64,000 nucleotides of DNA from Nitrospira sp. GTDB taxonomy: Bacteria; Nitrospirota; Nitrospiria; Nitrospirales; Nitrospiraceae. The translations under genes were made by a program, and so were the position numbers. Under the pieces are notes generated by a model. The model did not search any database, was not told where the DNA came from, and was given only the letters and a program-made list of their open reading frames with translations. This document shows positions 26,162-35,404 of the stretch, one piece after another (position 1 is the stretch's first letter; each line of letters opens with the position of its first letter). Location: positions 299,883-363,882 of the forward strand of contig SWDG01000025.1 of the NCBI GenBank assembly GCA_005116965.1, read 5' to 3'.

Positions 26162-26298
26162 TACTGCGGTGGCATTCACGCTGAGGAATTTGTATAGTGA
26201 CACACAGTCTGCTGTGGTCATGTAGAGAAGAGACGGTGGTGCAATCCTGAACTACCGCGAGAGCCCCCTACTCGATCCATACGCTCAATAGACTCATT

Positions 26299-26643
26299 AT
26301 GGCGAAGCATTACAACTTCATCACCGTCAGCGTGGTCCTGCTCACGTCCTTGTGGCTCTCCCCTGTGGTTTCGGCCAAGGGCCAGGAACTCCTGCACGTG
26401 CTCGGCATTGTGACCGCTATCGATGCCAAACACATCGACATCAAGACCACCAAAGGACCGGTTGTTCCGGTCCTGCTCAGTAAGCAGGTGAAGTTCAAGA
26501 ACAAAAGTAACCCCAAGTCGAACGATCCGCCCACGGTAGGCGACCGGGTCATCATCGAGGCGACCAAAGACGACAAGACCAAAAAGATATCAGCAACAGT
26601 GGTACATTATTCACCCAACAAAACTGTTTCACCACCGCGGTAA
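26299..26643 (+). CDS. Small exported protein of unknown function
   Basis: A 114-residue protein with a signal peptide (FITVSVVLLTSLWLSPVVSA, cleavage near AKG). The mature part is VLGIVTAIDAKHIDIKTTKGPVVPVLLSKQVKFK...VGDRVIIEATKDDKTKKISATVVHY, a small beta-barrel pattern resembling OB-fold or DUF5666-type exported domains. Lysine-rich. No enzymatic motif seen. Its ATG overlaps no neighbour and the next gene begins within 75 bp, so co-transcription is likely. Confidence 0.78.
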   Translation: MAKHYNFITVSVVLLTSLWLSPVVSAKGQELLHVLGIVTAIDAKHIDIKTTKGPVVPVLLSKQVKFKNKSNPKSNDPPTVGDRVIIEATKDDKTKKISATVVHYSPNKTVSPPR

Positions 26644-26715
26644 TCGATGCCGATGATTCGTTTTGCGAGAACTGTCCACGAATCACCATTCCAAGGAGGA
26701 GTACGCCATGCGCTC

Positions 26716-27105
26716 ATGCGTATTCTCGTCACAGGAATCGCGGTCTTCCTGGCGATCTCAATCGTCCCCGGCCTGGAAGCAGACAGCCTGACGGCCGGCA
26801 TTGCTGCCGTGCTGATTCTGACGTTTTTGAATGTGATCCTGCGTCCTATTCTCTTTCTCCTCGCTTTGCCATTGATCGTGTTTACACTCGGCCTCTTTCT
26901 TGTAGTCTTGAACGCCTTGTTGCTGGGCTTGACCGCGTTCCTGGTCAAGGGGTTTACCGTCTCAGGGTTCTGGCCTGCTGTCGGTGGGGCACTCATCATC
27001 AGCTTGGTCACCACCATCCTCAACAGTTGGACCGTCGACCGTCTTCCTCTTCCAGAGGTCCCCGACGAACCGCGACGCCCTCCAAAAGTTATCAATCCGG
27101 ATTGA
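26716..27105 (+). CDS. Four-helix membrane protein of the phage-holin-4-2 / YvlD-like family
   Basis: About 129 residues with four hydrophobic helices: MRILVTGIAVFLAISIVPGL, AGIAAVLILTFLNVILRPILFLLALPLIVFTLGL, VVLNALLLGLTAFLV and VGGALIISLVTTIL. This is the widespread membrane family named after a phage holin fold but not linked to phage here. Function unknown. The track start at 26647 adds an unlikely leader; ATG 26716 follows AAGGAGGA with a rather long spacing and begins directly at the first helix. Confidence 0.82.
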   Translation: MRILVTGIAVFLAISIVPGLEADSLTAGIAAVLILTFLNVILRPILFLLALPLIVFTLGLFLVVLNALLLGLTAFLVKGFTVSGFWPAVGGALIISLVTTILNSWTVDRLPLPEVPDEPRRPPKVINPD

Positions 27106-27393
27106 TTCATCCGCGATTCTCCAGGAATGCGCGAATGACAGGATTCCCGTCGATCACTCTGGTGAAAGCATTCAATGACCATATGACTTTCTGCGTAGGT
27201 CACAACCTTCATGTTTACACCCTGCCACACAATTTTCATTCCTACGCATCTGTGAACCCTGCGCGTCTACGTTGAAAGCGCTTGATACTGTGGATGATCT
27301 GAGCTCTTGACCATGAGGAGCTGTTATCCGGATTGAAGAGGTATGCCTCTTGCTGTCCGTACACTATCACTCATTTATACAGAGGAGGATTAC

Positions 27394-28947
27394 ATGGAGC
27401 CGACATTGGCCATTCGACAGCCACCAAGAGGTCGTACGACACATCGTCTCTCGTTCGCTCGTTCACGCGCGATGGCCATGTGCCTGTGTATGACCGCACT
27501 TGGCATCCCAACTGCCGGACTCTACGCATCGACACCTTCGCCGGTCCCCCTCTTTGTTGAAACCCAGAACGAGATTCCCCCGGCGATTGCCCAGGCATTT
27601 TCCTCACCTGAGATGTCCAAACGATGGGTACGTCGTCACCGCTCTATGGGGCTCAATCCCGCTGCATTGGACGCCATGAAACTCGCCCGAAAAGATTCGA
27701 AACAGGATCTCTCACTAGACCTCTTCGATGCCGGCACACGGACGCTAGAGCTCGATGAACCAGAAATCCAACCCAATAAGGCAAAGGTGTGGCGCGGGCG
27801 GGTACGAGGTGAACAGGACAGCGACGTCACCTTAGCCGTACGCGGCACCAAGATGGTCGGAACGATTACCTCGGGTCAGCGTCTCTACAAAATCGAGCCG
27901 ACCGAGAACAACCGCCATCGTCTCGTCGAAATTGACGAAGACGCCATGCGACCGGATCACCATCCACTCGTGGTGCCCGACGATGGGACTCCCGCAGAAC
28001 CTCCCGCCCCAGAACCCAACCTCCTGCAGCCTGATGCTCGTTCGGCTGCCGCGACCGACACCGTGACCACTGCGGCAGCGACGGCGAATACCGTCGTCGA
28101 CCTGTTAGTCGTCTACACCTCCACGGCACGAACCAAGCAGGGTGGCCAGGCTGCTATGAATGCCCTGATTACACTGGGCGTCGATTTGGCCAATCAAGCC
28201 TACAGGAACAGCCAAATTGCAATGCAGCTCCGGCTGGTCCGCGCCGCTGAGGTCGCCTATGTGGAAACGGGCAACATCAGCACTGATCTTTCGCGCTTGC
28301 AAAGAACGAACGATGGCTTCCTGGATACGGTTCATCAATTGCGGAATCAATACAAGGCCGATCTCGTTGCATTGATCGTAGACAATGGCGGGGCCTATTG
28401 CGGCATCGCCTATGTCATGGCGAATGGGCCACGAGCCAGCTTTGCCAGTTACGCATTCAGTGTGACGGATCGCGATTGTGTGTCGAATAACACTCTCACG
28501 CATGAACTGGGTCACAATATGGGCAATGCGCATGATCGCGCGAGCGGCGGCAGTGGCGTCTTTCCCTATTCCTATGGATATCGCGATCCCGTCGGAAAAT
28601 TCAGGACCATCATGGCCTACGCCTGCCCCACTGTGTCCTGTCCACGCGTGAAGTATTTCTCAAACCCGAAGATTAAGATCAACGGCCGTCCAGCCGGGAT
28701 CGATCACAAGATCAACCCGGCAAACTCTGCGGACAATGCCCGCTCCATGAACGAGGTCCGGAACGTCATTGCGGCGTGGCGCACAGGAACCGCAACATCC
28801 GCCGCCGCAGCTCCAGACGGCTTGAAAGATTCTCGTGCAACGTTGCCCGATGATTCGGATGATAATTTGGATAGCGACTCGGATGAAGACTCAGACGATA
28901 CATCAGGAAACGATTCTCGGGGAAAGTCTCGTAGAACCATCCCTTAA
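27394..28947 (+). CDS. Secreted zinc metalloprotease (metzincin, reprolysin-like)
   Basis: ATG 27394 follows AGAGGAGG. Layout: signal segment (MAMCLCMTALGIPTAGLYA); a prodomain of ~150 residues (DLFDAGTRTLELDEPEI...VRGTKMVGTITSGQRLYKIEP...RHRLVEIDEDAM); a Pro/Ala-rich linker; a catalytic domain from VVDLLVVYTSTAR. The zinc site is THELGHNMGNAHD (HExxHxxGxxH) and the Met-turn is FRTIMAYAC. The C-terminus is a strongly acidic, Ser/Asp-rich tail (SDDNLDSDSDEDSDD), which may bind calcium or be disordered. The protease would act outside the cell or in the periplasm. A second gene encoding only its prodomain lies downstream. Confidence 0.92.
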   Translation: MEPTLAIRQPPRGRTTHRLSFARSRAMAMCLCMTALGIPTAGLYASTPSPVPLFVETQNEIPPAIAQAFSSPEMSKRWVRRHRSMGLNPAALDAMKLARKDSKQDLSLDLFDAGTRTLELDEPEIQPNKAKVWRGRVRGEQDSDVTLAVRGTKMVGTITSGQRLYKIEPTENNRHRLVEIDEDAMRPDHHPLVVPDDGTPAEPPAPEPNLLQPDARSAAATDTVTTAAATANTVVDLLVVYTSTARTKQGGQAAMNALITLGVDLANQAYRNSQIAMQLRLVRAAEVAYVETGNISTDLSRLQRTNDGFLDTVHQLRNQYKADLVALIVDNGGAYCGIAYVMANGPRASFASYAFSVTDRDCVSNNTLTHELGHNMGNAHDRASGGSGVFPYSYGYRDPVGKFRTIMAYACPTVSCPRVKYFSNPKIKINGRPAGIDHKINPANSADNARSMNEVRNVIAAWRTGTATSAAAAPDGLKDSRATLPDDSDDNLDSDSDEDSDDTSGNDSRGKSRRTIP

Positions 28948-28957
28948 CCGTTACGAC

Positions 28958-28988
28958 ACAGGGAGGACCTGCTTCCGGTCCTCCCTGT
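28958..28988 (+). terminator. Terminator after the metalloprotease
   Basis: A perfect 12-bp stem, ACAGGGAGGACC / GGTCCTCCCTGT, with a 7-base loop, ten bases after the protease stop. No long T-run follows. Confidence 0.75.
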
Positions 28989-29058
28989 CATGATCGCGTC
29001 AGGATGTCACGTTTGGTAGAATGAGAGGCGTGTGAGGCTAGCCCGGAATGACGATTCT

Positions 29059-29550
29059 ATGATTCACCGATTCAGTTATGTTCTCCTCGCTGTGGTCGTG
29101 GGAGTCATTATTGGGCAGATTGCGTGGGCTGATGAGCCACCGACACCAAAGGGCTTGTGGCATTCCGTCCTGACTCCTCCCTCTACTGGCCAACCACCGA
29201 TGCCACGAAAGCCGTGGATGCTTCGCGAACGAGAAATCACACTCGACGTCCCGCTCCTCCAGATCCTAAAGGATGCAGGAGCCAGACCGCTTCCTAGAAT
29301 CACCATCGAGCTCTTCGACAATGCCAACCCTGAACTGGACGTCACCTCCACGGTCTCCCGTATCAACAACACCGCCGTCATTCGCGGGACCTTCAAGCCT
29401 CCTATGCAAGGCGACTTCACCTTCGTAATTACCGGCAATCTTCTGATCGGAACCATCCAGATTGGCGACCGGATCTATAAAACCGACCACATCGCCAATG
29501 GGCGCATACGACTGGTTGAACTCGACCCCGACAAAATGCCGAGGGATTGA
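29059..29550 (+). CDS. Exported stand-alone homologue of the metalloprotease prodomain
   Basis: After a signal peptide (VLLAVVVGVIIGQIAWA) the protein consists of one domain that matches the protease prodomain in order: ITIELFDNANPELDVTSTVSRINNTAVIRGTF against LSLDLFDAGTRTLELDEPEIQPNKAKVWRGRV; ITGNLLIGTIQIGDRIYKTDHIANGRIRLVELDPDKM against VRGTKMVGTITSGQRLYKIEPTENNRHRLVEIDEDAM. No catalytic domain follows. Prodomains of metzincins fold and inhibit the enzyme, so this protein may be a dedicated inhibitor or chaperone (inference). ATG 29059 is used rather than 29032. Confidence 0.83.
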   Translation: MIHRFSYVLLAVVVGVIIGQIAWADEPPTPKGLWHSVLTPPSTGQPPMPRKPWMLREREITLDVPLLQILKDAGARPLPRITIELFDNANPELDVTSTVSRINNTAVIRGTFKPPMQGDFTFVITGNLLIGTIQIGDRIYKTDHIANGRIRLVELDPDKMPRD

Positions 29551-29589
29551 TCGTCAGTTTGCCCACGCTCATGGAGAGAGTAGCTATTC

Positions 29590-31461
29590 ATGAACGTTCC
29601 CGCTACAATGCCTCGGTTCAAAGTTGAACGTATGACTACCGCACCTACTCAAACCAAACCGGCCCCGGAAACGCTTCTTCAACGGACGTTGAATGCCGCG
29701 TTAAACGATATCGGCACGGATGCCGCGTTGGCGGCCATCTTCCACCAAGAAAATGGCCCGCTTGTTGAGCATGCGTCGCGCGGATTCACACCGAGAGATG
29801 TCCAAGCCATTCTCCGCACGCTCTCGACGCAACGTGCCGCAGCCTTGACTCCGACGGCCCAAGATCCTGACGGTGGACGTGCCATCCGCCTGCGGGTGAT
29901 CACCCCCGGGGCGAAATCCCTGCTGATCATTCCGCTTCGCCATGTCAATACCGTGTACGGATGCCTGGTCATCGGGCGGAAGGAGAACGCCGCGTTCTCC
30001 AAAAAGGACAAATCTCAGCTGGAGCAGATGTGCGACGGCATGACCAAGACACTGGACCGCGAAGGACTCTTCAACACCAGCGTGGTGTTGAGTCGTTCCT
30101 ATGTCACCCAGGAGCCGAGTCCTTCTCAACAAATCGGAGCGGACTTGTTTCCGCCGATGGCCAAGCACTTTTCACCCGAACTCCAAGAGAAGATCGAGTC
30201 GGTATTGGCCGACGCGCATGAATATGTGGCCTATGATCGGGCCTGGGCATGCTGCTACGATCCGCTGGCGGGAAATGTCGAGGTCTTGGGAGCTGCCGGC
30301 GATGTGAAACTCGACCCCAAAGACGCCAAGAAAGATTTAAAACCTGGTCAACGCCTGACGCTCGACAGTTCGGCGGCGGGATGGGCCGTACGCCATCGTA
30401 AGCCCCGAGTGGATCACGATCTGGCGTCTACCCAAGGTCGCTTTCTCGATCACAAACATCTCTTCAAGGACCGGTTTCAGTCGTCACTTGTCATCCCATT
30501 CTTCGTCAAAGGCCAGGTCGGCGGGACGTTTACGCTAGGATCAAAGGATCCACAACGGTATCAGACAACCGATGCTCGTACGCTGGAGCCCATTATTCTC
30601 AAACTCGCGGAGCTCTTACAGGCACCGGCACCGCAGGCTGCCGCTCCTTCTCCGACGACGGACCTCGACGGAACCGCGGGCCCATGGCCACCCATAGCCC
30701 TCCCGTCTGAGCCAATCATTCGAAAACAAGAACGTCAGGCCGCGATCGGCGAATTCAGCGCATTCTTGGCGACGGAAATTCGCGAGCCGCTCGCGTCCAT
30801 TCGCTCGCAACTTGAAGAAGTGACCGGTGAAGGGATCCTCGACTTCGACCCTCAAACACGGGTTGAGAATGCCATGCGCGACTTGATCCGGATTGAGGCG
30901 ATCCTCAATGAGATTCTCGACTTCGCCAAGCCACTCGAACTGAATCGCCATCTCTGTCGCATTCCGGAGGTACTCGAAAGCGCCCTCGTGGTGGTCGGAA
31001 CCGACCTAGAAGCGACCCGTATTCAGGTCACTAAAGACTACGCCAATATCATTGCGCCAGTGCGCGGCGATGAAGCTAAGCTCCAACAGACGTTCTTGAG
31101 CATTTTTCGGAACGCGTGTGAGGCCATGTCTCCCGGCGGCCACCTCCATATCCAGGTCTCACAACATCGTGCCGGACGAGGGTTTGAAGTTCAGATTCTC
31201 ATCAAGAACGACGGGGTTCCGATTCCCGCTGAAATCGTCGACAAAGTCTTCGAACCCTTTTTCACCACGAAGAGCTCAGGCATTGGCCTCGGTCTGCCCA
31301 GCGTGAAGAAAATCATCGAAGAACACGGTGGGTCCATTGCGATCGGGAGCGCTACCGGCGAGGGCACCACCGTCACCATCCGTCTGCCTGGTGTCAGCCG
31401 AGGACCGGCATTTCGACACCGTGGGCGTGGACGCCGTCCCCCTCCTCGTCGACCGAGCTGA
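29590..31461 (+). CDS. GAF-domain sensor protein of histidine-kinase type, phosphoacceptor His missing
   Basis: A cytoplasmic-looking 623-residue protein with no membrane helix. Residues ~30-165 and ~190-345 are GAF-like domains (FQSSLVIPFFVKGQVGGTFTLGSKD marks the second). The kinase core begins near residue 380: ERQAAIGEFSAFLATEIREPLASI is the HisKA helix, but the acceptor position of the usual AHEIRNPL is Thr. The ATPase domain has the N box FRNACEAM, NDGVPIP in place of the usual DxGxG, FEPFFTTKSSGIGLGLPSVKKII and GTTVTIRLPG. It may signal in trans or as a pseudokinase. No response regulator is adjacent. Confidence 0.88.
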   Translation: MNVPATMPRFKVERMTTAPTQTKPAPETLLQRTLNAALNDIGTDAALAAIFHQENGPLVEHASRGFTPRDVQAILRTLSTQRAAALTPTAQDPDGGRAIRLRVITPGAKSLLIIPLRHVNTVYGCLVIGRKENAAFSKKDKSQLEQMCDGMTKTLDREGLFNTSVVLSRSYVTQEPSPSQQIGADLFPPMAKHFSPELQEKIESVLADAHEYVAYDRAWACCYDPLAGNVEVLGAAGDVKLDPKDAKKDLKPGQRLTLDSSAAGWAVRHRKPRVDHDLASTQGRFLDHKHLFKDRFQSSLVIPFFVKGQVGGTFTLGSKDPQRYQTTDARTLEPIILKLAELLQAPAPQAAAPSPTTDLDGTAGPWPPIALPSEPIIRKQERQAAIGEFSAFLATEIREPLASIRSQLEEVTGEGILDFDPQTRVENAMRDLIRIEAILNEILDFAKPLELNRHLCRIPEVLESALVVVGTDLEATRIQVTKDYANIIAPVRGDEAKLQQTFLSIFRNACEAMSPGGHLHIQVSQHRAGRGFEVQILIKNDGVPIPAEIVDKVFEPFFTTKSSGIGLGLPSVKKIIEEHGGSIAIGSATGEGTTVTIRLPGVSRGPAFRHRGRGRRPPPRRPS

Positions 31462-31657
31462 CACGTCCGTCCTGTTCTCACGCTCACCACCCACGGCTCA
31501 GCACAACAGGATGGGATTCGAGAGACGCTGTCCGGCAGGTCTCACCCGTTTGACAGAATGACCCTCCATCGCTATGATTCACGCCTCAGATAGAGTCATC
31601 CGAATGAATGCGCTGAATGATGTTTATCCATTGTCATAGCTCAAAGGGAGAATGGGT

Positions 31658-32023
31658 ATGAAACTCGTGACCGCTGCAGTTGCAACAGCCTCCGCAGTCC
31701 TATTTGGGATTTCCATGGCATCGGCCAATCCGGCGCTGCTTCCCAAACATGATGGTTATCCGATGAAGAACTCCGGCAGCCCCGTGACCGGCCAACCGAC
31801 AGCAAACGACCCAGGCCAGTCGGATGCGTACGGAACTTCCTCACTGCTGAAATCCGCGGATTCGGTCAAGAACGCGGAACAGAAACTGATGAAAACCGAT
31901 AATGAGCGTATCACGGAAGGACAGGGTGCCGGCAGGCTTCCAAATGTCCAGGGACCTCAGATCACCATTGCTCCACCGGTGACCTCTGCAACCAAAATTA
32001 CCGGTGATCGTAAAATCGACTAG
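31658..32023 (+). CDS. Small exported low-complexity protein
   Basis: A protein of about 121 residues with a signal peptide (LVTAAVATASAVLFGISMASA, cleavage near ANP). The mature chain is Gly/Ser/Pro/Asn-rich (GYPMKNSGSPVTGQPTANDPGQSDAYGT), then a short helix ADSVKNAEQKLMKTDNERITEGQG, and is probably intrinsically disordered. No family recognised. ATG 31658 is preferred because GGGAG lies at normal distance; the ATG at 31652 is too close to it. A strong terminator follows. Confidence 0.72.
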   Translation: MKLVTAAVATASAVLFGISMASANPALLPKHDGYPMKNSGSPVTGQPTANDPGQSDAYGTSSLLKSADSVKNAEQKLMKTDNERITEGQGAGRLPNVQGPQITIAPPVTSATKITGDRKID

Positions 32024-32042
32024 CGGCAGATTCGGTCAATAG

Positions 32043-32081
32043 AAAAGGGGACGTCCTGGACAACCGGGCTTCCCCTTTTTA
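32043..32081 (+). terminator. Intrinsic terminator
   Basis: AAAAGGGGA at 32043-32051 pairs with TCCCCTTTT about 20 bases later, and the right arm runs into a T-tract. It lies just after the small exported protein gene. Confidence 0.8.
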
Positions 32082-32124
32082 TTGGCTCACTGGATCATGA
32101 GTCCTATCTGATCAACCATACCCT

Positions 32125-32670
32125 CTATGCCCCGTTATCAAGAAATCTAAACCGCCAGGGTTTCTTCGCCCAGGCCCCCGCATAATCGACACCGATTCTG
32201 GGAAACGCTCCAACCTGTTTACGCGAAACCCGTCCACCTCGGTCTTCGAACCAGAGTTGGCTGCCATGCGTCAGGTCAAATCGATGCAACGACCGATCGA
32301 TCCCAAGCTCGCGGCAGAGCTTGCCAGGGCCATCGATCAATTCTCCGTCGACTTCAATCGCCCGAATCAGTACGGCAGCGGGAAATTCAGGTCGCTCCGT
32401 CACGACATTCAACATGTGATACATGCCGTAGATCAAGTAGACATAGGATATCCCTGGAGGGCCGAACAGCACCTCCGTCCTTGCCGTCCTCCCTTTTGAC
32501 GCATGACAGGCCTTGTCCTGCGAACCGACATAGGCCTCCACTTCAATGATTCTCCCGGCAACGGTCCCATTCCCGTTCTCACGCACCACGTACTTGCCGA
32601 CCAGCGACCGAGCCACGGCCAGCGTAGGGCGGTTGAAAAACGTTCGCGGGAGAGTCTTCGATATCGTCAT
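32125..32670 (-). CDS. 3-methyladenine DNA glycosylase (AAG/MPG family)
   Basis: A 181-residue protein with the AAG-family pattern: LARSLVGKYVVRENGNGTVAGRIIEVEAYVGSQDKACHASKGRTARTEVLFGPPGISYVYLIYGMYHMLNVVTE, including the catalytic Glu-containing IIEVEAY and the DNA-intercalating YLIYGMYH region, followed by AVLIRAIE and GPGKLCRELGI. The enzyme removes alkylated purines such as 3-methyladenine and hypoxanthine from DNA in base-excision repair. Length is normal for the family. It is transcribed alone. Confidence 0.93.
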   Translation of the reverse strand: MTISKTLPRTFFNRPTLAVARSLVGKYVVRENGNGTVAGRIIEVEAYVGSQDKACHASKGRTARTEVLFGPPGISYVYLIYGMYHMLNVVTERPEFPAAVLIRAIEVDGELIDGPGKLCRELGIDRSLHRFDLTHGSQLWFEDRGGRVSRKQVGAFPRIGVDYAGAWAKKPWRFRFLDNGA

Positions 32671-32759
32671 GATCAGTGATACATGTGCGTCGCTGGTGCA
32701 CGCTCAGATTGATGCATGCACCTCAGCGATTCGCCATTCACCATAACCCATTCAGCCGT

Positions 32760-34826
32760 TCAAAAGTACCACGCGACTCCTGCCATCACCGTCCGCGGAT
32801 TGCCTGGCACGAAGTGAATATCGTTGACTCCGGTCGCCTCATTGCGGAGCCGCGATTCGAACGCAAAGATCGCCTGTTCCCACTTGGTATTGAACAGATT
32901 TTGGACGAACAGAAATGCCTCAAGCCGTCCATGCGGCAACTTGACCGGCACACGGTACCGCTCCGAGAGATCGAACGTGATCCACGAAGGCGACGTGATG
33001 CTTCGATCTTCGATGAGGGGTCGAACACCAAGATACGTGGCTTGCAGTTGCGAGGTGAGCCCTTCAGGCCATTGTAAGATGGCCGCTCCATAGGCGGTAT
33101 ACTCAGGCGCCAATGGAATCGCATCTCCATTGCGGAATTCCGCATGAGTCCAGGTAAAACTGCCGTTGACATAGAGTGGGCCCCAGACTTGCCCCCGAGC
33201 AGCAACTTCCACCCCCTGGCGCCTGGTGGCGCCGCGAATCTCTGTTGTTCCCTCGTCGCCGACCAGAACGAGTTCCGACTTGAGATCCAATCGCCAGGCT
33301 GTGGCGATCAGCTCGAAGCCCTGCGGACCCCACGGCCTGGAGCGAATCCCCACCTCATAGCTTCTTGCCCTGGCTAATGGGGAAGCCCCGATTGTCACGG
33401 CTGATCGGGCATCATTGCTGTGAAACCCTTCTCCGTAGTTGACGAAGAATTCTGTCCCCGCCCAGGGTCCGACGATCATGCTCATCTTCGGGAGGACAAT
33501 GCCGGAACCTTTTCGACCGTCTGGTTGCTCGACACAGGTCGTACAACGGTTGGTTACATCAAATGTGAAAAACTCTCCTCGCACCCCTCCAGAAAGCCTC
33601 AGCCAGGAAAACGGCTGGACTTCCGCCTTGACGAAGGGGGAATAGGACACGGTACGGGCATCGCTGTCAATCGTGGTCCCGGTTGGAGTGCGAAGGGTTT
33701 GAGTCCCTAATTTCGCATGGACGTCGTCGACTCTCGTCTGAAACCCCACTGTCCCAATGGTCGGCATACCGAAAAGCTGCATTCGTTGCTTGTACCCGAT
33801 GTCACCGCCATAGATGGCCCGACGATCGAATTGGGCAAAGCCATCGCCCTTCACGGGGTCATTGAGAAAAAACGTAAAATCCGTGAACAGGTCCAGCCGA
33901 TAGTATTGGCCGTACGCGTTCGCAAAAAACTCCCCACCTGAGGTCGTGTCGTAGTGATAGTTGAGATGGCCGGTGCTCCGTAGTGTGTTGCCCCCTTCGT
34001 ATGGATTGACGGACCCGAATCGATCGAGGAGACCCGTACTCGCGGCACGGAACGGAATCTCACCAGAGCCGTCCCACCTGGACTGCAGAAAGGTGGCCTG
34101 CAGGCTGAGTTCGTCCCTCCCGGTCACGTTCGTGGTCACTTTGCCGAACAAGTTGGCCCGATGATATTGGTTGTCGTTGAGATACGGGCCGTTCGTATAG
34201 AATCCCTCAGCGGCAAACAACGTACGCACGCGATCTTTGGTCGGAGAGAGCATCAGCAGGTACCGCTGCGTGCTGTATTCCCCACCCGCTCCCTGGATAA
34301 CCCCCTCCTTCACCATATCGCGTGTCCGAAAGTTCACCACTCCTGCTGTGGCGAAGTCTCCGTACTCCGGCAGGTACGAGCCCTTGTGCACATCGACTCC
34401 CTCGATCGTCTCAGGAATAATGAAGTTGAGATCCGTGTAACCTTGTCCATGCGCATGGGTTCGGAGATTGATCGGCATCCCATCGAGGAAGAAACCGACG
34501 TCCGTCCCATGATCCGCGTCGAAGCCGCGGAGAAAGTATTGGTCGGCCTTCCCGGCGCCGCCGGAATGCTCAACAGCCACGAAGCCTGGGATCAGCCGAA
34601 GAATCTGCGCAGGACGCCCTTGAGGCTGCAGGATAATCTCTTTGTCAGGGATGAATTGTTGAGAAGACGCCGCCACCGGTTTTTCACCAAGCACAGCGAC
34701 TTCAGGCACTTCCAGCTCGGGCTCATCGGGATCATGCGCAGATGCACGGTCTCCCCAACAGAGGGCCAACACCAGGCACACACACAAGGTCACGGACAAC
34801 AATCGCTTGCTCAATAGAGGTTTCAT
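32760..34826 (-). CDS. TonB-dependent outer-membrane receptor
   Basis: A 688-residue receptor with a signal peptide, then plug domain features: SQQFIPDKEIILQPQGRPAQILRLIPGFVAVEHSGG, DQYFLRGFDADHGTDVGFFLDGMPINLRTHAHGQGYTDLNFIIPETIEGVDVHKGSYLPEYGDFATAGVVNFRTRD. A 22-strand barrel fills the rest and ends in the C-terminal aromatic PRTVMAGVAWYF. An acidic, His-containing segment (HDPDEPELEVPE) directly follows the signal peptide. It starts 10 bp after the nikR stop, so it is in one operon with the nickel-responsive regulator; uptake of nickel or a nickel complex across the outer membrane is inferred. Confidence 0.9.
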   Translation of the reverse strand: MKPLLSKRLLSVTLCVCLVLALCWGDRASAHDPDEPELEVPEVAVLGEKPVAASSQQFIPDKEIILQPQGRPAQILRLIPGFVAVEHSGGAGKADQYFLRGFDADHGTDVGFFLDGMPINLRTHAHGQGYTDLNFIIPETIEGVDVHKGSYLPEYGDFATAGVVNFRTRDMVKEGVIQGAGGEYSTQRYLLMLSPTKDRVRTLFAAEGFYTNGPYLNDNQYHRANLFGKVTTNVTGRDELSLQATFLQSRWDGSGEIPFRAASTGLLDRFGSVNPYEGGNTLRSTGHLNYHYDTTSGGEFFANAYGQYYRLDLFTDFTFFLNDPVKGDGFAQFDRRAIYGGDIGYKQRMQLFGMPTIGTVGFQTRVDDVHAKLGTQTLRTPTGTTIDSDARTVSYSPFVKAEVQPFSWLRLSGGVRGEFFTFDVTNRCTTCVEQPDGRKGSGIVLPKMSMIVGPWAGTEFFVNYGEGFHSNDARSAVTIGASPLARARSYEVGIRSRPWGPQGFELIATAWRLDLKSELVLVGDEGTTEIRGATRRQGVEVAARGQVWGPLYVNGSFTWTHAEFRNGDAIPLAPEYTAYGAAILQWPEGLTSQLQATYLGVRPLIEDRSITSPSWITFDLSERYRVPVKLPHGRLEAFLFVQNLFNTKWEQAIFAFESRLRNEATGVNDIHFVPGNPRTVMAGVAWYF

Positions 34827-34836
34827 CAGAAAACTG

Positions 34837-35253
34837 TTAGCGGAGAGATTTTCCCGTCGTGGTCATCGTCAACTTCCCGTGCTTCACACCCTTCACGCTC
34901 ACTAATGCATCGGCCACTTTTCGAATGTCCGATCCTTTGCCTTTCACAACCAGGACTTCCAAGCAATGGTCATGATCGAGATGCACATGCATGCCGGAGA
35001 GAATCTGACCATGGTAGTCATGCTGAATATCCGTCAACTTACTCGTCAGGTCTCGCACATGATGGTCGTACACAAACGTAATGGTGCCGACCGTCTCCTT
35101 ATCGTCATCCCACTCATCTCCGACCAAATTATCGCGAATCAGATCACGGAGTGCTTCCGAGCGATTCGTGTAATGCCTCCGCTTGATATGACGGTCGAAC
35201 TCCGCCAAGAGACGCCGATCTAACGACACGCCGAACCGAACCAGCTCGTCCAT
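34837..35253 (-). CDS. nikR: Nickel-responsive transcriptional regulator NikR
   Basis: A 138-residue ribbon-helix-helix plus ACT-like protein. The N-terminus [39 protein letters not shown] is the DNA-binding RHH domain. The C-terminal domain has the nickel ligand pattern in [64 protein letters not shown], with the H-x(n)-H-x-H-x5-C arrangement of the family. NikR normally represses nickel uptake genes when nickel is sufficient. It is the first gene of the operon with the TonB receptor, so autoregulation is likely. Confidence 0.94.
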   Translation of the reverse strand: MDELVRFGVSLDRRLLAEFDRHIKRRHYTNRSEALRDLIRDNLVGDEWDDDKETVGTITFVYDHHVRDLTSKLTDIQHDYHGQILSGMHVHLDHDHCLEVLVVKGKGSDIRKVADALVSVKGVKHGKLTMTTTGKSLR

Positions 35254-35268
35254 ACCGCCTCCCTCTCA

Positions 35269-35300
35269 TTCGTAGCATGAATTATATTTTCGTAGCACGA
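35269..35300 (-). promoter_or_regulatory. Candidate NikR operator/promoter with direct repeats around a TATAAT box
   Basis: Two nearly identical 12-mers, TTCGTAGCATGA at 35269-35280 and TTCGTAGCACGA at 35289-35300, start exactly 20 bp apart. Between and partly within them the minus strand reads TATAAT (35286-35281), a consensus -10 box for nikR. A regulator bound to these repeats would block the promoter. The classic E. coli NikR site is an inverted repeat, so this assignment is inferred from position. Confidence 0.55.
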
Positions 35301-35404
35301 TTAGGGAAAGAGCGCAACCCAGACAACTCTATTCCTGTTTGATCTACGACACGGCCGGCTTGTTTGGATGTATGCGCGAAAGGGAAGCGGCGCCAAGCGA
35401 ACGG

